Counted from the first letter of the stretch, positions 24,840-38,379 are shown. The stretch: DNA of 64,000 bases from Gymnopus androsaceus JB14 (GCA_009733575.1 ML769403.1:248001-312000); one strand, 5' to 3'. Notes: generated by a model not told the origin, from the sequence alone. A program made the numbers and translations.

Positions 24840-25255
24840 ACGCAACGTTTTCCCTTTACATGTGTTACCTGCAAAATACCGCAAAGCGTTACAAGGGGTG
24901 TGGGGACCTAGTCCGAATTAAACGTGACAAAGTAATTCTGTTTTTCTCGTCTCCGTCTAGAAAATTTGTAGTCTAATTATTATTATTATCAACACTCTTT
25001 AGATCGATTGTAACAGGACGGACTGCGCTCTCAGTGGGCTTCATAATCCAGAGTATCATGTTTGCGCCTCGACCTGCAGTCAGACGTGAGACGATCCTTT
25101 GATTTAATGTATAATGATAACCGGGGACCGACATAGTTTTTCGATGGACGATCAAGAGCTGACCTCGTTCGAATTGGACGGCCACTGTGAATCCTGTCTT
25201 ATTAGAGGATGACGGAGACAAAGGGAAAGGAAATCGGTTATTGATTGCGGAGAGC
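24840..25255 (-). repeat. Dispersed repeat family A copy
   Basis: On the minus strand it encodes a fragment GQLLIVHRKT...RLTAGRGANMILWIMKPTE...VTIDLK, closely matched by 38380-38850 on the plus strand. The homology extends upstream (CTCCGCAATCAATAACC-like) and downstream (about 24535-24600, ATTCGAATTCTGT and CACAGATATCTCTATTC). Probable remnants of a multicopy gene or element; the family is unknown to me. Confidence 0.7.
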
Positions 25256-27885
25256 TGAGGTTTCTTACCATCGCACTACACATCAACATATTGTAGTACT
25301 ATCCTCTATAAGCACCGCAAAACCAAATTAATACTGCGTTGCTGGTATCATCTTGAGCGAGGCATGATAATAACCGTGGCCACTACCAACGCCGGCAAAG
25401 ACGTTTTATGCTCGTTGTATTACCCTGCCTGCGTAGTACGGGAGACTAGGTCAAGACGTCAAATTGCACAAGCTGCACAAATTTATCATTGGGGTTGTTG
25501 GCCAATCAATTGCACGTCTCGCCCGATATTAGTATGGAGATGATCCTAGGATAGACAATATCTACTGGTTCTTTGCCTGATACATTTTCAGTTCTATCAG
25601 CAAAACGTGTGTGATGCGGCCAGTACCCGAAAGTGCCTGGTACCAGCGCTCCAGGGTCTAGATGGTAAAGGCAACGCTGGCCAGAGCTCTCAGAGGCCGG
25701 ATTACTTCCTTATTTGGAGATTAAACATGCTGGGCGGCTCTGGCACTGGAGAGTGCTGTGAAATCTTATGTTTGTTGGGAATTTGAGGTTTTTTTTTTCT
25801 GGGAAATTAGACGTTTGCTGTTAGGTTTGAATTGCTAAATATGCATTTTGCTAATGTGCTGGTCTGCAAGTCTTGAATTGATTTCCACTAAAGACTCAGG
25901 GATACACCTTCTTCACTACCTAAAAGCACTATCCGTAGCTTTACTGACCCCCAGAGACTTTTCTCAATACATACACTACATAGAGTGGAGATGCGCCTGT
26001 CTCGGTAGTAGGTACTTAGTCTTACCTGTACACACGTAATAAAAGAGCCCCTCCCCCTCCAAAAAAAAAACACCTTCGCAACTCGTCCCTGCATTTACCC
26101 TATATGCCAAAGACAGTATTTTTGAGAGCATGTGGTGACGCCTGGTCTTTTCAATTCAATGCAGCACTATCTCCATAGTTTTCGGTGAACTTTTGCATCT
26201 AATGTCTGCAAAATAAGAACCAGAGTTGAATATAAGGACACTGGATAGATTTATCTTAGAAACTGCAGCTTGATTTGCTCAAATATTCTACACACGGCAA
26301 CAGTATTGTTATTGGAGTACTCAGAAGACTAGTTCAAATAGCGCCGTAGGATTGCCCCGAGGCTTTAATCCGCTTATATCGAAGACGGTCCAGTGTATCC
26401 ATGATTATCCAACGAAGAGATATTTTAGGCCGTAATCTAAATTGAAAAATAAATGTTCGCTCTTATTGCAATTTGACGCTTTGACCGTCATTTAGTACAT
26501 TTCCGCTTCAATTGGACTCATCCTCTGGGTCATTGCCCAAAATTTTACTTCAGATAATTCTGTACTACTATGTTCAAATTAATGGTTGACATTGCAAGAA
26601 AGTTTGTATCTAGCAGCGGGTGGGAAAGTTACGTACAGCGAACGCTCAACTTGAATATGGTCAACTTGTTGTTCTCTTCTCATTTGTGCTTTTGAGTTCT
26701 CTTTTTTAATCGCCGTTGTACTCCAATATTGATATATCTTCAAGGAATTTTCTAGTTCTTTTTTCCAATGCGGGTCTCGAGTCTCGTTGCCAGTAGTCTT
26801 CGGATTATTAACGTTAGCTTGCAGTTCCAGATCATAGCTGAGTCCATAATGCGTCCTCATGTCTGTCATCTTAGCTCCGAGTCACAGAACCAGTGGCTTG
26901 CAGTAGGCTCCATAGTTTTGGTACGCAATCAAGTTTGTCATTCAGATGGTGCGACGATTTTCTATTATTGCACCAAGTGGCGCTCTCACGAGGCTTCCTG
27001 CGAAGTTCCGACTGTCAGATGAGTTTTGGTGTGGCAGCAGTTTCATTCGAAGTAGAAGGAAAGAGTCCTGCGATGAATTGATATAGGCTTCATCGTTAAT
27101 GAAGGGAAAGGGATTTCCAAAAGCGAAAACGTGCATCCAAAAAATGCAATCCAAACCTGAGAAGCGAAAAGAGCATGGATTGCAGGCATAAATCTCAGAC
27201 AAGAATCTAGATACTGGGATTCAGAGTTGATTGCAAAGTTTCTGTAGATAGATGACTTCCAGATGTAGGCTAGCGCAATTTAGGTGGATGAATTTTGCCG
27301 AGTTGAACCTCGCTTGAATTAGTACTACTCGCTGAGTATCGATATTATTCCATTGCTTCCAGGCTGATTGTGAATCTGTGATAATCGTCTTATCATGCTC
27401 GGAAAATGCGGACGCCGTTCCTGTGTGTTGTGATGACGAACGTCGGGAAGGGATAAGTGTGGCGCACTGCGGATCAAGCCTCAAGGTTAGAGCGTGCAGT
27501 GAAAACTTCCACCTTTCTCTGCGGTCGTCTTTCGTCTAGAGGTTCGTGCTTTCTCATCTAGGCTACAGATCTCAATGCCTTTGAATATTCAGTCACAGAA
27601 TTTCTACTGTGATTCTTCAAGGACTCCGTCCGAGCGCGAGTCATGAAATATCCCGACATTTCATCCAGGGTTTATCCGTATTCTGGCGAGAGTCAGTTGA
27701 TTATGCTCACCAATCCAATCAAGGTGTTTAGTCGTCCTTGAAGAGTTTAGGCACACCCAAGTACAAGCGTTTTGATAATTTTCCGGGTTTCATCCGATAT
27801 GTGATGGCAGAAATACTATTAAACATGGTACTTGACCCGCTCTTGAACTGCTACGTTCCTCAGTTTACGACTCTTACAGGTCACT

Positions 27886-29060
27886 ATGCCTTCGAATTAT
27901 GGGACATCCGTCAGCTTAAATGTTTCACTACCCAACGAAGTGCTCTATCAGATGTTCTGCGACCTCCCTCTGTCTGTCCTAGCGTTACTTGCACGCGTGT
28001 CTCATAGACTCAATGCTGTGGCAGAACACATCTTGTACTCGTCCATATCTATTAGAGACGTGCTCTCAGAGTCTTCGCCTCATCCATGGCGGACGAAGAT
28101 TTGCTGCGAATCCATCATTCAGCGCTCACATCTAGTTGAGAGCATTCGTGGACTTCACATTCGATGGCATACAGACGGGCAGTCTTCATCAGCCCATTTT
28201 GATTTTACTTTCACTCTGCAAAAGCTGGCAGAGGCGGTTCGTACCCTTTCCTCACTCGAGTCTCTCGAACTTTGGCTAGGACCAGCCAATCATCATTCCC
28301 AGCCATCGATACCACATGTTGTTGAGCAGATAATACGGGGCTCTCATTTGCCACAGCTCATCAGTTGCTCTTTGGGTGCAGAGTGGAAGAAAGGCTCAGC
28401 AATTTACTCCAGTATTCTGGATAATTTCCTCGGCTCTTTGCCTTTATTACAGCACCTGAAGCTGCCTGACCAACATGCTGCTCTTAATGTTGCTGCTGGC
28501 GCGCTTCCCGTCCTATCTTCCTTTCGTGGCTCACCCATTGCATCGGCGTACCTTCTTCCAGGCCGACCTATTCATTATCTTTCGCTGATTGGGGAAGACT
28601 ACGATGTTACACAAGAGATTCTCGCCCGGTTCGCATGTACCACAGTACCTCTTCGCTTTTTAGACTTGTCTGCCATGTCAGTACGGCCAGTTATTCTCCG
28701 GAACATTGCTACCCACCTTCCTGCAATTGACGCTCTGAAGATACGACTCGCGTTGCGTCATACTCTACACTACGCGATGTCTGGCATAGTAAGTTGGTAC
28801 ATTTAGCCTAAGCTGGTCATCATTCACTAAACACCTCCTTGTAGCGGTTATTAACTGGCTTGTCATCCGTTTTAAGTTTATTCCACCAACTGGTTCACCT
28901 AGATTTATCCCCGACTTCAGTAGGTGGGGCAGATGCGGAACAGGAACTTGGTCTTTGCAATGAATGGAGCCGGGCTTGTCCATCACTGGAAAAAATCACA
29001 TTCCCGTCTCACTCTGAGTGGGTTATTGGCTCTGGCAGGATGTGGCTACCGCTGCAGTAG
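27886..29060 (+). CDS. F-box protein with leucine-rich C-terminal region
   Basis: Two exons (27886-28788 and 28845-29060) give a protein of about 371 residues. The N-terminus has an F-box-like segment, SLPNEVLYQMFCDLPLSVLALLARVSHRLNAVAEHILYSSI (residues about 14-55), of the kind that binds Skp1 in SCF ubiquitin ligases. The rest has irregular leucine-rich spacing (LPLLQHLKLPDQ, PLRFLDLSAM, LFHQLVHLDLSPTS) typical of fungal F-box substrate-recognition proteins. The intron is canonical and in phase 0. Such families are large in agarics; the substrate cannot be inferred. It is convergent with the RhoGAP gene. Confidence 0.8.
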
Positions 29061-29239
29061 CAGCGACCCAGCGACACTCCTTTTTATTCATGACAATAAT
29101 GTATATGTAGTGTATAGATGTCCGTACAATCATTTCATTAGCTAATACCTAAAGGAATAAATATAATGGAAGCCAAAAACCACCTACTACATAGTACAAC
29201 AATCGGTACACGCAACGAAGCTGCGAAAGGTGAACAAAT

Positions 29240-31848
29240 TCATCCAGATTCGTCGACAAAGATATCGGTATAATGATTGAGAATCGTTTCAATCGCCTGG
29301 TATAATAAACAAGGTCTAGCCATTTGAGGAATGTAATGCGGGGAATTTTACTCACTTGGTTTTGATGTGGAGCGTCTGCGATACTACTTGAAGGATCGGC
29401 AGCAGGAGCTGGTTGCCCAAACAAAGTAGGTCCAAAAACAATCGCGAGATTCTGCATCGTCATTGAGTTCTCGGAAGCGTATTGGTTGATGCTGAAATTT
29501 ATAGGTTAGAGATATCGGCTAATACTGTAATCGATTAAAATACCGATGCAAGTGTCCCAAGAGATACTTCAGTGTCGCGTAATTGGGATCAGGCAGATCG
29601 TTCACTCTTTCGTGGAGACGAATGTGGCGCAGGCGGTCATTTTCGATTTCTGGCTCAATGTCAATATAGTGGGGTACGGAATGTGAATATTCACGTACTT
29701 GCAGCTTCAGTAAACCCGTGTTGCAAGTTGAACGTCATCAATGGCTCTGGAAGTTCTCGTAGCCACATTTTCAACACGCTGGTGACATTATTGATATCGG
29801 AAGACCACTCCTGATTGTTCAAATCCACTGCCTCAAGATCTAAAAAGAGAGAAAGTTAAGAAGGTGAAGCCAGCTATTAAGCACAGGCTTACCTTTATCG
29901 AGGAGTTGCTTAAGTTTAGCGACTTTACTTGTGGTACCGCTCAAGCGGTAGATGCCTTGCAAGGTTGACCCATACTTCTCAATAGCCTCGCAGCACTTTC
30001 TCATTATTGGTGGTACCTCGACATCATCTCTCGCCATCTGTTCCCCGAGATCAACGCCGAATACAGGGCGGCCTTTATCTGCGCCATTGTGACCGTTGAC
30101 ATGTGTGGCTGAAGAGGAGGAACTCGGAGGAGGTCGATCGGAAGAGCGTGTAGCAATTGGAGGTAGCTATACGACAGCTTGAATAGCATAGATATGGATA
30201 GCGGGAGAAATACTCACGAATCCTTCATCTGATGGGCCGTCACGTCTCGGGCCTCTGTTTGAAGAGCCCCCGTGAGCGTATGCATAGTTTTGCATGTAGG
30301 TTCTAAAATCGCCGCGGTTATCGATCATTTCAATGGCCGCTTTCAGCCCAACCGACTGGTTTCCTATTTTATTTCTGTGTCAATATATCGTCTAGCAGCA
30401 GATGATTCGAACCGTTTGACCTTCGTCTTTTGGAGGAACTAGAGTTGAGCCATCATTTAGCAAGATACTTTCGAACAGGAAGGCATAACGCGTGAGATGG
30501 TATTGTGTGCCCAAATCGATTTCATCAGAGCATTCTTTCAACGCCTACAAGTAAAGTGAGAAAGTGGATGTTCTGTAGATGAAAAGGGTCCTCACTCGCA
30601 ATATACGAGGAAGCTGGAAATTGAAGTACTCCTGCCGCATCCCCTGTGTATCCATCACCGCTTTCCGGAATGCATCGGACGCAGCAGACATACGGGATCT
30701 AATATCGTCTTCCTGTCTTTGAATCTGCAATAACTTTGAGCAATCCATACAAGACACCGATGAATTGAAGGGTTCACATTTCCAGGGTTCTTTCCTTTGA
30801 GAAGTAATCCTCCTTTGGCGACGGCTTTACCTATCACACGTTTTCCACCTGTAGCCCCAGTCCTAGCTTGAACAGTGTTATCCTTGAAGGATTCGCCCTC
30901 TTTCTGGAGAAGCAACCGTTCGAGTTCCTCGGTGGTTGTATCTAGGCGGTTCTTGCACTTTTCCGTAAATGCTTCGGATTCTTGTAGGGCACGCTCATAC
31001 CGAGTCGCAAGCTCCTTCGTCTACGCGGTAGTGTTATTCAACATCTTGAATGGCATTAAATTAATGAGACGTACTGATTTCCTGTTCTTGTCTACTTCTT
31101 TCGCTATATTTGCCAACTCCTCGCTCATCTCATTTAACCGTTGGGAGAATCTGATTCGATTTTCACCTAGTGCTTCGTGAAGTTTCATAGAGTTCTGCCA
31201 AACTGTGACGAAAGTCCTAGAGTAGTATGAGAGACGAATATCGACAGAAAACAGCAAACTAACTAACCCTGCCTTTCCATCATTCATTGAGTACACTTCT
31301 GCGGTCGATCGAGCTAACTTCTGTAAAGTTTTCCCATATTCTTCTTCGATAACTGCCCGTTTTTTGAAGAAGATCGAGGCTTCCTGAAGAATGATTGAGG
31401 GCGCCAGTTTATCCAAAGGTAAGGTAAACGAATTACCCTGCAAGAGACCATACTCTGTTTAATACGATCTAGCAGTAATGGTACGCCGCACTGGATATAT
31501 AATGAGTTGGATTGGCAAATAAAAACCCAAGAGAATAATGCATACGTCCATGTCACATAATGCCCTCAGAACATTCTCGTCGAATGTAGCTTCCACAAGT
31601 TCAGTATTTGGCACTGATATTTCCTGCGAATCTGATACAACAGTAGAGGTATCTCTCCACTTGGATCCTGAAGATATTCCGCCAGATTCTGAGCTTACTC
31701 TTGGCTGGGGAGATCCAGAGCGTAATTGGTGTCCAAGCCCGGTAGATTCTGTAGAGCCATCACGGGAAGTTATTGAAGGTCGCCTGTAGGATGGTTCGGA
31801 TTCGTCGATACTGTCCCAGCCAACTGTCGGGTACCCTTCCTCAGGCAT
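29240..31848 (-). CDS. RGD1: F-BAR and RhoGAP domain protein (Rgd1 type)
   Basis: GTPase-activating protein for Rho-family GTPases that binds membrane through its F-BAR domain. After a Ser-rich N-terminus (MPEEGYPTVGWDSIDE) comes the FCH/F-BAR region (ASIFFKKRAVIEEEYGKTLQKLARST, then VWQNSMKLHEALGENRIRFSQRLNEM and long coiled-coil helices through LERLLLQKEGESF and DDIRSRMSAASDAFRKA). A linker (LPPIATRSSDRPPPSSSS) leads to the RhoGAP domain. This carries VFGVDLGEQ, PPIMRKCCEAIEKYG and GIYRLSGTTSKV (arginine finger), LRELPEPLM, and NLAIVFGPTLF. It ends DIFVDESG at 29240. Many short introns; all join in phase. Domain order and length match Rgd1, which acts in polarity and stress signalling through Rho3/Rho4 in yeast. 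Confidence 0.9.
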
Positions 31849-32394
31849 TAGAGCGAAACTCGCGATAAGTTATGAGATGAGAAGAATCAGGGTAAAGTAC
31901 CGCCACGTTAGCTTATCTCCGAATTGCCGAACCGGTACCTCCGAGCTACCAAAGTAAACCTTCCACAATTCTGATTGGGCCCCAAGTTAACTACCCAAGC
32001 GCTCATGACCAACCAATAGACTGTTGGATCAGGATAGAAAAAATCGATAATCATTTGAATGGAATCAACGAAATGGCCCCGAAGGCGAGCAGCTAGAAAC
32101 ACCAATCGGACTCGCTATACAATAGCTTGAGGCATCCTGGGATTTTGTAGTGCTCACTCAACTTCAATGTGAATCCATGCAACACACACTCAACTTTATA
32201 CATCAATAAATGACTAGAACGGCTCTGTTCGATCTACTAGACTTCAAATTGGCTCAAGCTGCGGGGCTCAAATCTTCCAGTCAACTCCCAGCAGCTTTTT
32301 AAACAAACGCCACGCTTTCTCTTATGGCTTTCCCGGTCTGACAAGGCATGTTTGGCAATCACCTTTCATCCTTGCAGAGGTCCATTCGCCATCT

Positions 32395-32705
32395 GGAGTT
32401 ATGAGGCTGTTTTCGAGTGAGCTTTCCATGAAGTATCCTTTACAATCGTGAGATTCACCTCTGGTTACAAGTCGTGATGCAATCGTGCCATTCCGGATTA
32501 TGGTCTCTGCTCAGAGCGCATGTAGCCGAGTTACAATCGACCTAAAGAAGATCATCAGACAGTAGGCTGAGTACATTTGTCGGGGAAAAATACTTTTTGG
32601 CGTCCAATTCTGACGAGATGACCGCATTCGTATGCGTTTGAAGTATTGAGAATATAACACATCACTGAAGGCAAAGCTGGGCTGAAAAGTACTTGCGCCA
32701 GTGGA
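32395..32705 (+). repeat. Dispersed repeat family A, degraded copy
   Basis: Contains the block GGATTATGGTCTCTGCTC followed by GTTACAATCGACCTAAAGAAG. Then come CGTCCAATTCTGACGAGATGA and AAGTATTGAGAATATAACAC, in the same order as 38560-38790. Confidence 0.55.
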
Positions 32706-33204
32706 TTGTTTGCTTTGGAGTCTGCGTAGTTAACTTTGGCCAAGTTATATGTGCTACGCAATGGATAAATGCGTTAGTAGGAAAGTTCTCGATGATTTTG
32801 ATATGGGCCACTCTCGAGTTTGGGGTGCATCTTTCCAAGGAAACTTTGTCCCAAAATGAAGGGGGGAGGATGTCAGATGAATGGGAGCTGTCAGTAGCCG
32901 AACCAATGGCTAAATCTAGTCAAAAGTGTAGATCACTGACGACCTAGTACAGAAATTAAAATTGAAAGCAGCCTCTTATGTAATGTGAAAGGAACGGAAC
33001 AGGATCCGAAAGTTACAAAGTCAGCGAAAGTCCATGACATTCTGAGCTCTCAAAGTATTGACTCTTCTGCTCACCGTTGTGCTTCAAGAACTAGTACAGC
33101 CTTTTTCTCAATATGTTTCCAGCTTTCACCTATGCTACTACAAAACATGATTTTTCCAATGACCATGTGAAGGACTTGGCTTCAACAAGTGCCATATGTT
33201 CATC

Positions 33205-34870
33205 GATAAATGGATGACTTCCCGTAAGGCTATTTCCAAATTAAATAGTCAATAAACAGTCCAAGCGAGCCCTCCGATCAACGGACTCCATCAAAAACCG
33301 TTGTAGAAACGTTTACAGACGTTTACAGAGAGGGGTCGGGAGGCCGTTCTAAACAGTGGATGACTTGCCAATTTTAAAGCTCTACACCCATATGGACTCA
33401 TATTGGACCAGCCGGCATACATAGCCTATCTGGCATCATGCCATGCATCATATGCTGCTCTGGCTAAATGGGTATTAATTTGAGATCTTGAAAATCTATG
33501 ATGGTACACCGGAAGGAAGGAAGGAAGTATATTACACGGCTTGGTCCAAGATCTGAACGCCGGCTAGCCGAGAAGTAGCCCAATGCGGCACAAGCATCTT
33601 TGTCCTCGGGATGAGCTCAAAGTACCTAGGTCAAGATAAGTAGTAATAGATACAAAAAGCATGTAGATACATTATATAGTACTACCTGCCTGTAGAATAG
33701 TAGTTGGCATTCACAGAGGGGTAGCGATCTAGAGCATCGGCCACCGAGTCGGCTGCGAGCTCGTCGTCTGCTCACTGTGCATGTCCCGAGACCTTAAAGG
33801 TGCCTGTGCCGCATCGGGACAAGCATCGGACCCGCCGGTGTTCAGTTCTTGGACCTTACCGTGTAATAAAATCTTCCATCCTTCCTTCCCGTAACAATGA
33901 AAATAAGTGCGCCATGCGGAAGCGAGGCTGCCGAGTCAGCGGCTTCGCGCAATTGCCATCAAAAACCGTTTAGAACGGCCTCCCGACCCCTCTGTAAAAC
34001 GGTTTGTGATGGAGTCCGTTGATCGGAGCCTAGTAGTGCTGCGAAGGCATGACATGGCGCGGCGCGGCACGGCTTTTAGCGGCATCAACGAAAAATAGAC
34101 ACGACATGCTGCATGCATGCTGTCAGTCGACGCCGGACCTAAGCAACCGCCAGCCAAAGTTAGCTATAAATAATTCTCTGAGAAATCAAAAAAAAACTTT
34201 AATAATTTTTGTATACTAAAAGTACTTAAACACGGCTTGAGTGGCAGCATGCCGCACCAAGTGACATATACTTAATGGCACGGCATACGTTGTCATAATT
34301 TCGGCGTGGCAGCCGGCATGCTGTCATCCCAAGCCAACACTACTTTAATCGCAACACTAATCGTGGACTGTTTATTGACGATTTAATCCTGAAGGATTAC
34401 TGAAGTCTAATCAGTAAAGGTAAAACGAATGCGATGCGAATGTACCTGTACGGGACCCACCTAGCGAGGTCGAAAGTGGTTCCGTCGCAAACAGGTGTGT
34501 CTCAGAGCGCTGAGCCGTGCGGCGTACTAACCCCTGTCTACAGGAGTTGCTTATATATGTTCGGCGCCGGTGAGATGGAGGCCCCAGAGTCCTCTCCGTC
34601 TCACCAGGTCTCATTCATTTCCTTTTGCTTATTGTCCTCTCCGTCTCGCTAGTTTACTTTATCGATTGCGCTAACACGCGGGCCCCCCGGGGTTGATTTT
34701 GCCTAATTCGAAGGTTCACTGAGCTGATTAGATCGTCATTTATTTGGAACTAGCCTTACGGGAAGTCATCCAGTTTTTGATGGTAATTGCGCGAAACCGC
34801 TGACTCGGCAGCCTCGCTTAGCATCCCTCCGCATGGCGCACTTTTTTTTAAAGTCATCCATTAATGTGTC
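33205..34870. mobile_element. Palindromic non-autonomous DNA element (MITE-like, nested)
   Basis: Several inverted repeats are nested. AATGGATGACTTCCCGTAAGG at 33211 is mirrored near 34750-34775 (CCTTACGGGAAGTCATCC). A ~75 base block at 33271-33355 (GATCAACGGACTCCATCA...GGGGTCGGGAGGCCGTTC) is mirrored at 33955-34030. GGAAGGAAGGAAGTATATTACACGG at 33511 is mirrored near 33862-33898. CGCCATGCGGAAGCGAGGCTG at 33910 is mirrored near 34800-34840. No transposase frame is present, so it would need a protein from elsewhere. The complex layout suggests insertion of one element in another, or repeated inversion. Confidence 0.65.
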
Positions 34871-35018
34871 AGTCGAATCGGAAACTTCCAATAACTTCGT
34901 GGCTTATCGTGGCGTCCCCATTTAAATTTCGTGCTAGCAGTTTACACCTGCGGACGTATAGAGCAAAGATGGATGATAAAACGTACATAGCAGCAAGATT
35001 GAGCGTTCGAAGAGACCC

Positions 35019-37601
35019 TCATCCATAATGTTTCTCTACTCCAACAGTACATCGTGCTAAATATCTTGCTATGGCCAATCGCACTGTTTTAAGCCGTTCT
35101 AGCGCCTCTTTGATACCGGCGCCTTTGATGGTACGAATTAAGACCACGAGATAGTCCTCGGCAGAACCTTGAGAGCTCCGAATGGATATCTCTTCCAATT
35201 TACGAAGAAGTTCGATAGCATCAGCAGAAGAGAAGAGCAATTTCGGACCTAGTTCGAGCGTAAGAGTTTAGCCCAGCAAGCCAGCAAAACTCGACGTACC
35301 ATATTGCAGGAACTCGACCGAATCACATAACAGTACCGGCCACCACGATCGAGGTGCGATTTCATCCCGAAGAAGAGTGACCAAGTCTGAGGCTGCAGTA
35401 CAAAAGTCCTGCTCTAACCGCATTTTATGTATCTGAGAATATCTGACTGCGAACATCAGACGGTGTACGAATATCGCCTCGGTTTGTGAGCTGGCATGCA
35501 CTTCCTCCAGCGATGGTGCAATTTTGGAGGCGTGGCTGGCGAAGATGACCGGTCCTGATGAAAAAAAAAACATCAGTGCACATATCACACTCGGTAGAAA
35601 AATGTGCTGACCATTTTGAATGTATTCTTCGAGAACAGCATCAATGATACGACCTAAACCTGGCCAATCTTCTGCAGATACCGAGTATGATATAGCCAGC
35701 CCATAAGCTTTGGAGCGTACTAACGTCGCTGAGGCAATCTAGGAATAAAGTGAATTTCATAGTTCATCAAACAAGGCAAGGACGACCGACCTTGCAAATT
35801 GCACGTCGTACCAACTCGCGGCCATGTTCTCGACAAATCGAACTAATCTCTTTCACAACTTCGGACACCGCATCAAGCTGCATTTCACCGGAATTGGGAG
35901 CGTCCAGTCGCAGGGGAGTCCTCATCAAGATCTCGTCTCCCTGTTCCTCGCCTATCTTCCCACAAGAATAAAGGTAGACAATGGTAATACGCCAAAGGGT
36001 TGGATCTGAATGAAGGTATTCTGCATACGACAGCACGTACTCATCGCGTCTGGAAAGTCCTGACCTACTCAAGAGTAGAGTTAATTCATAATTTAAGCTC
36101 TGGATGAAAAGACGTTACTCGGAATTTGACTCAGCATCCAGTAAGCCCAACGGTTCCATAATGTCCGCTAAATGAGCTGAGAGCCACAGATCGAGTTCCG
36201 AGGCGTGTTTCAAGGCCTGCTCCGGTCGACCAGAGAAGAGAGCGGAGTGTATCATGTCCTCCAAGTGTGTAGGGTCCGGAGGCATATTGTCCAAGACGTC
36301 CGCCACGACATCCCTGAAAGGGGGATGAGTACGTATTGAAAGATGGATAATATAAAACACACGGAAGATCCTGCCTTCTCAGCCTGTTATCTACAAAGAC
36401 TCCCCAAGCAGCGCATACCTCCTTCCAATCCGCCCCCAGGTCCTGGCAAACCCTTTGGATGACCTCCCCTCGACCCTCGAGAATACCAACTATATCACTG
36501 AGAGAATCCCACCAATTGCAGAATTCATCGAACCTCGATTCTTCGGGTATACGATCCATCTCAACCCGTAAAGCCTTGACTTTGTCTTTCCATTTTCGAG
36601 ATGCATATGCAAAGTCTCTTTCAGCAGTAAATTGTGGTAGCCGGGGATGGGTTTCCACCAAGGGCAAAAGGGTCTTTACAAGATCCTGTATATCTTCAGA
36701 CGGATGTTGTAGTAGAGTGTTCAAGAAGAATAAGGATGCTTTTGAGAGACCGCGAAGAATGGATCTGTGATCGTCAGATTTAGTGCACATTCAGAAAAAG
36801 ATCAGTCACCTCGTCAAGTATGGCCAGAAATTTTCATCCTCCCATGGAGAATCGAGGGAGCTGAGTTGGTCACCTTCCTCAGTGGATGGCTCAATGAAAT
36901 GAATATTCAGCCACTCCATAAGCTCTTCGCCCACTGGCGCGTCTTCGTAGCCAGGCTCGGGAATACATAGAACTACAAACAAAGAAAATGAAGAATAGAC
37001 ACTGCGATAGTGCTCCGCAGTGAATTGGAGAGGTTCGGAGCGAGATAACGGTTGCTAGAGCAAGGATAGGCAGCCAGGCATACAGAAAACAGAAGAAGAC
37101 GCACGGAGGCATGAATCCAGCATTCTTTAATAAAGTTGACATAGTCAACGCTGAGCTTCCGGATAATCTCTAGAGCATCCCGAGATTGCAGCCTAAAATT
37201 TCGCGCGTAAGAAATAGAAACCTGGAAGCGCTACGGGCTTCAAACCATGATGAATCTCTCAGTTTCGCGCCTTTGAGCATGGTTTTAAACATGGAGAAGA
37301 TGACCAGCGTGTCCGCAATAAACTATTGAGAGCTGAGACTCGTCTTGTCTGAATAACAAATGTGGCTCACCAGACGTCTCTCTGATGAAGGGATATCATC
37401 ATAGCTTGCAAAATAAAGTGCCTCTTCCTGCACTATAGCCGATGGCTTCGATGAAGATGGTTCCAAGGGCGCAATGTGTACCGCCAAAGAGTTATTGTAA
37501 GGCGACAAGGAAGCAGAAATCGTTTGGCCCGCCTGGGCTAACTCGTGAAATTTGCCTGCTTCTACTAAAGGGGGAACGAGGTCGATATTTTTGACGCGCA
37601 T
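35019..37601 (-). CDS. NUP85: Nucleoporin Nup85 (Y-complex)
   Basis: Structural subunit of the Nup84/Nup107 outer-ring complex of the nuclear pore. Start MRVKNIDLVPPLVEAGKFHE at 37601; multiple short introns. Recognisable stretches in order are HIAPLEPSSSKPS, YEDAPVGEELMEWLNIHF, RSILRGLSKASLFFLNTLLQHPSED, WKDKVKALRVEMDRIPEESRFDEFCNWWDSL, DWKEVCAAWGVFVDNRLRRQDL and HLEDMIHSALFSGRPEQALKHASELDLWLSAHLADIMEPLGLL. Then come DEYVLSYAEYLHSDPTLWRITIVYLYSCGKIG, and the C-terminal helices ending GVEKHYG at 35019. The all-helical pattern, LNTLLQHPS motif and YAEYLHSDPTLWRI motif fit the Nup85 family. Length (about 700 residues) is as expected. Frame is kept across the introns I checked. Confidence 0.82.
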
Positions 37602-37934
37602 AATGGCAGAAGAAAAGACGCGAAGTTCAAAAGAATGCCGCCCGATCCAATGCCTGCCTTTCGGTCTTCCTGCTTACTCAGCAGTGCCATCGCTCTTACT
37701 TATTTTTGACATTGTATGCCGCATTCTTCAGAAGTATTTTCATCCGTGTAATACTGTATCGTCACGACCGCAAGGTACTTAGACCAATTGAATAACCGTA
37801 ACGCATAATAACAGACACATGCTTAATAATATACTTAGTCGCTGACTCCCTTACCTTATAAGGAAAATGAACTGAAACCGTAACGCGTAACACCAGTAAG
37901 TAACCAGCCTCCCGTACTTATGGTAGACTTACCC

Positions 37935-38180
37935 TCGTGAAATTCGGTGGATTAGATGACCAGGGCTCAAACTGGACGTCATCATGGTCAGATTGTACGA
38001 CCGGTGATGATTCTCTCTAAGATATATCATACAGTGACTCATGCGATTCCTCGACTCCCAAACTGTAAATTTTAGTCCAGAGTAAGTACATTTAGTTCTT
38101 GAAGTCGGTATATTAGATGACGAGTTTTGAGGACCCAGACTGGACGCGTCATCATGACAGATATGACTCTGGTGATGATT
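37935..38180 (+). repeat. Degenerate direct duplication, ~160 bp apart
   Basis: Both segments carry a GTGGATTAGATGAC/GTATATTAGATGAC block, then an ACTGGACG...CGTCATCATG block and a GGTGATGATT block (about 37947-38012 and 38108-38182). Confidence 0.6.
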
Positions 38181-38379
38181 TCTTTTTTTACAAACCATTT
38201 GCGCCTTTCTGTCAATGATGGTGGTTCGAGGGAGAAGTATCAATATCGAATGAGAGGGTCAGGCATCTCCCGTCAAGATAATATCAGCAACGCAGCTGTA
38301 TGTATTTGGGATTTTGTGGGAATTTTCGGATACAACATGTAGAAAAGGAGTAAATGTGTAGCGCACTAGTAAGAAACCT

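Larger units (their letters stand above)
31849..35018. other. Repeat-rich intergenic block
   Basis: No gene supported. It holds a family A repeat copy (32395-32705) and a palindromic element (33205-34870). Open frames are short and unrelated to known families. Confidence 0.6.
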
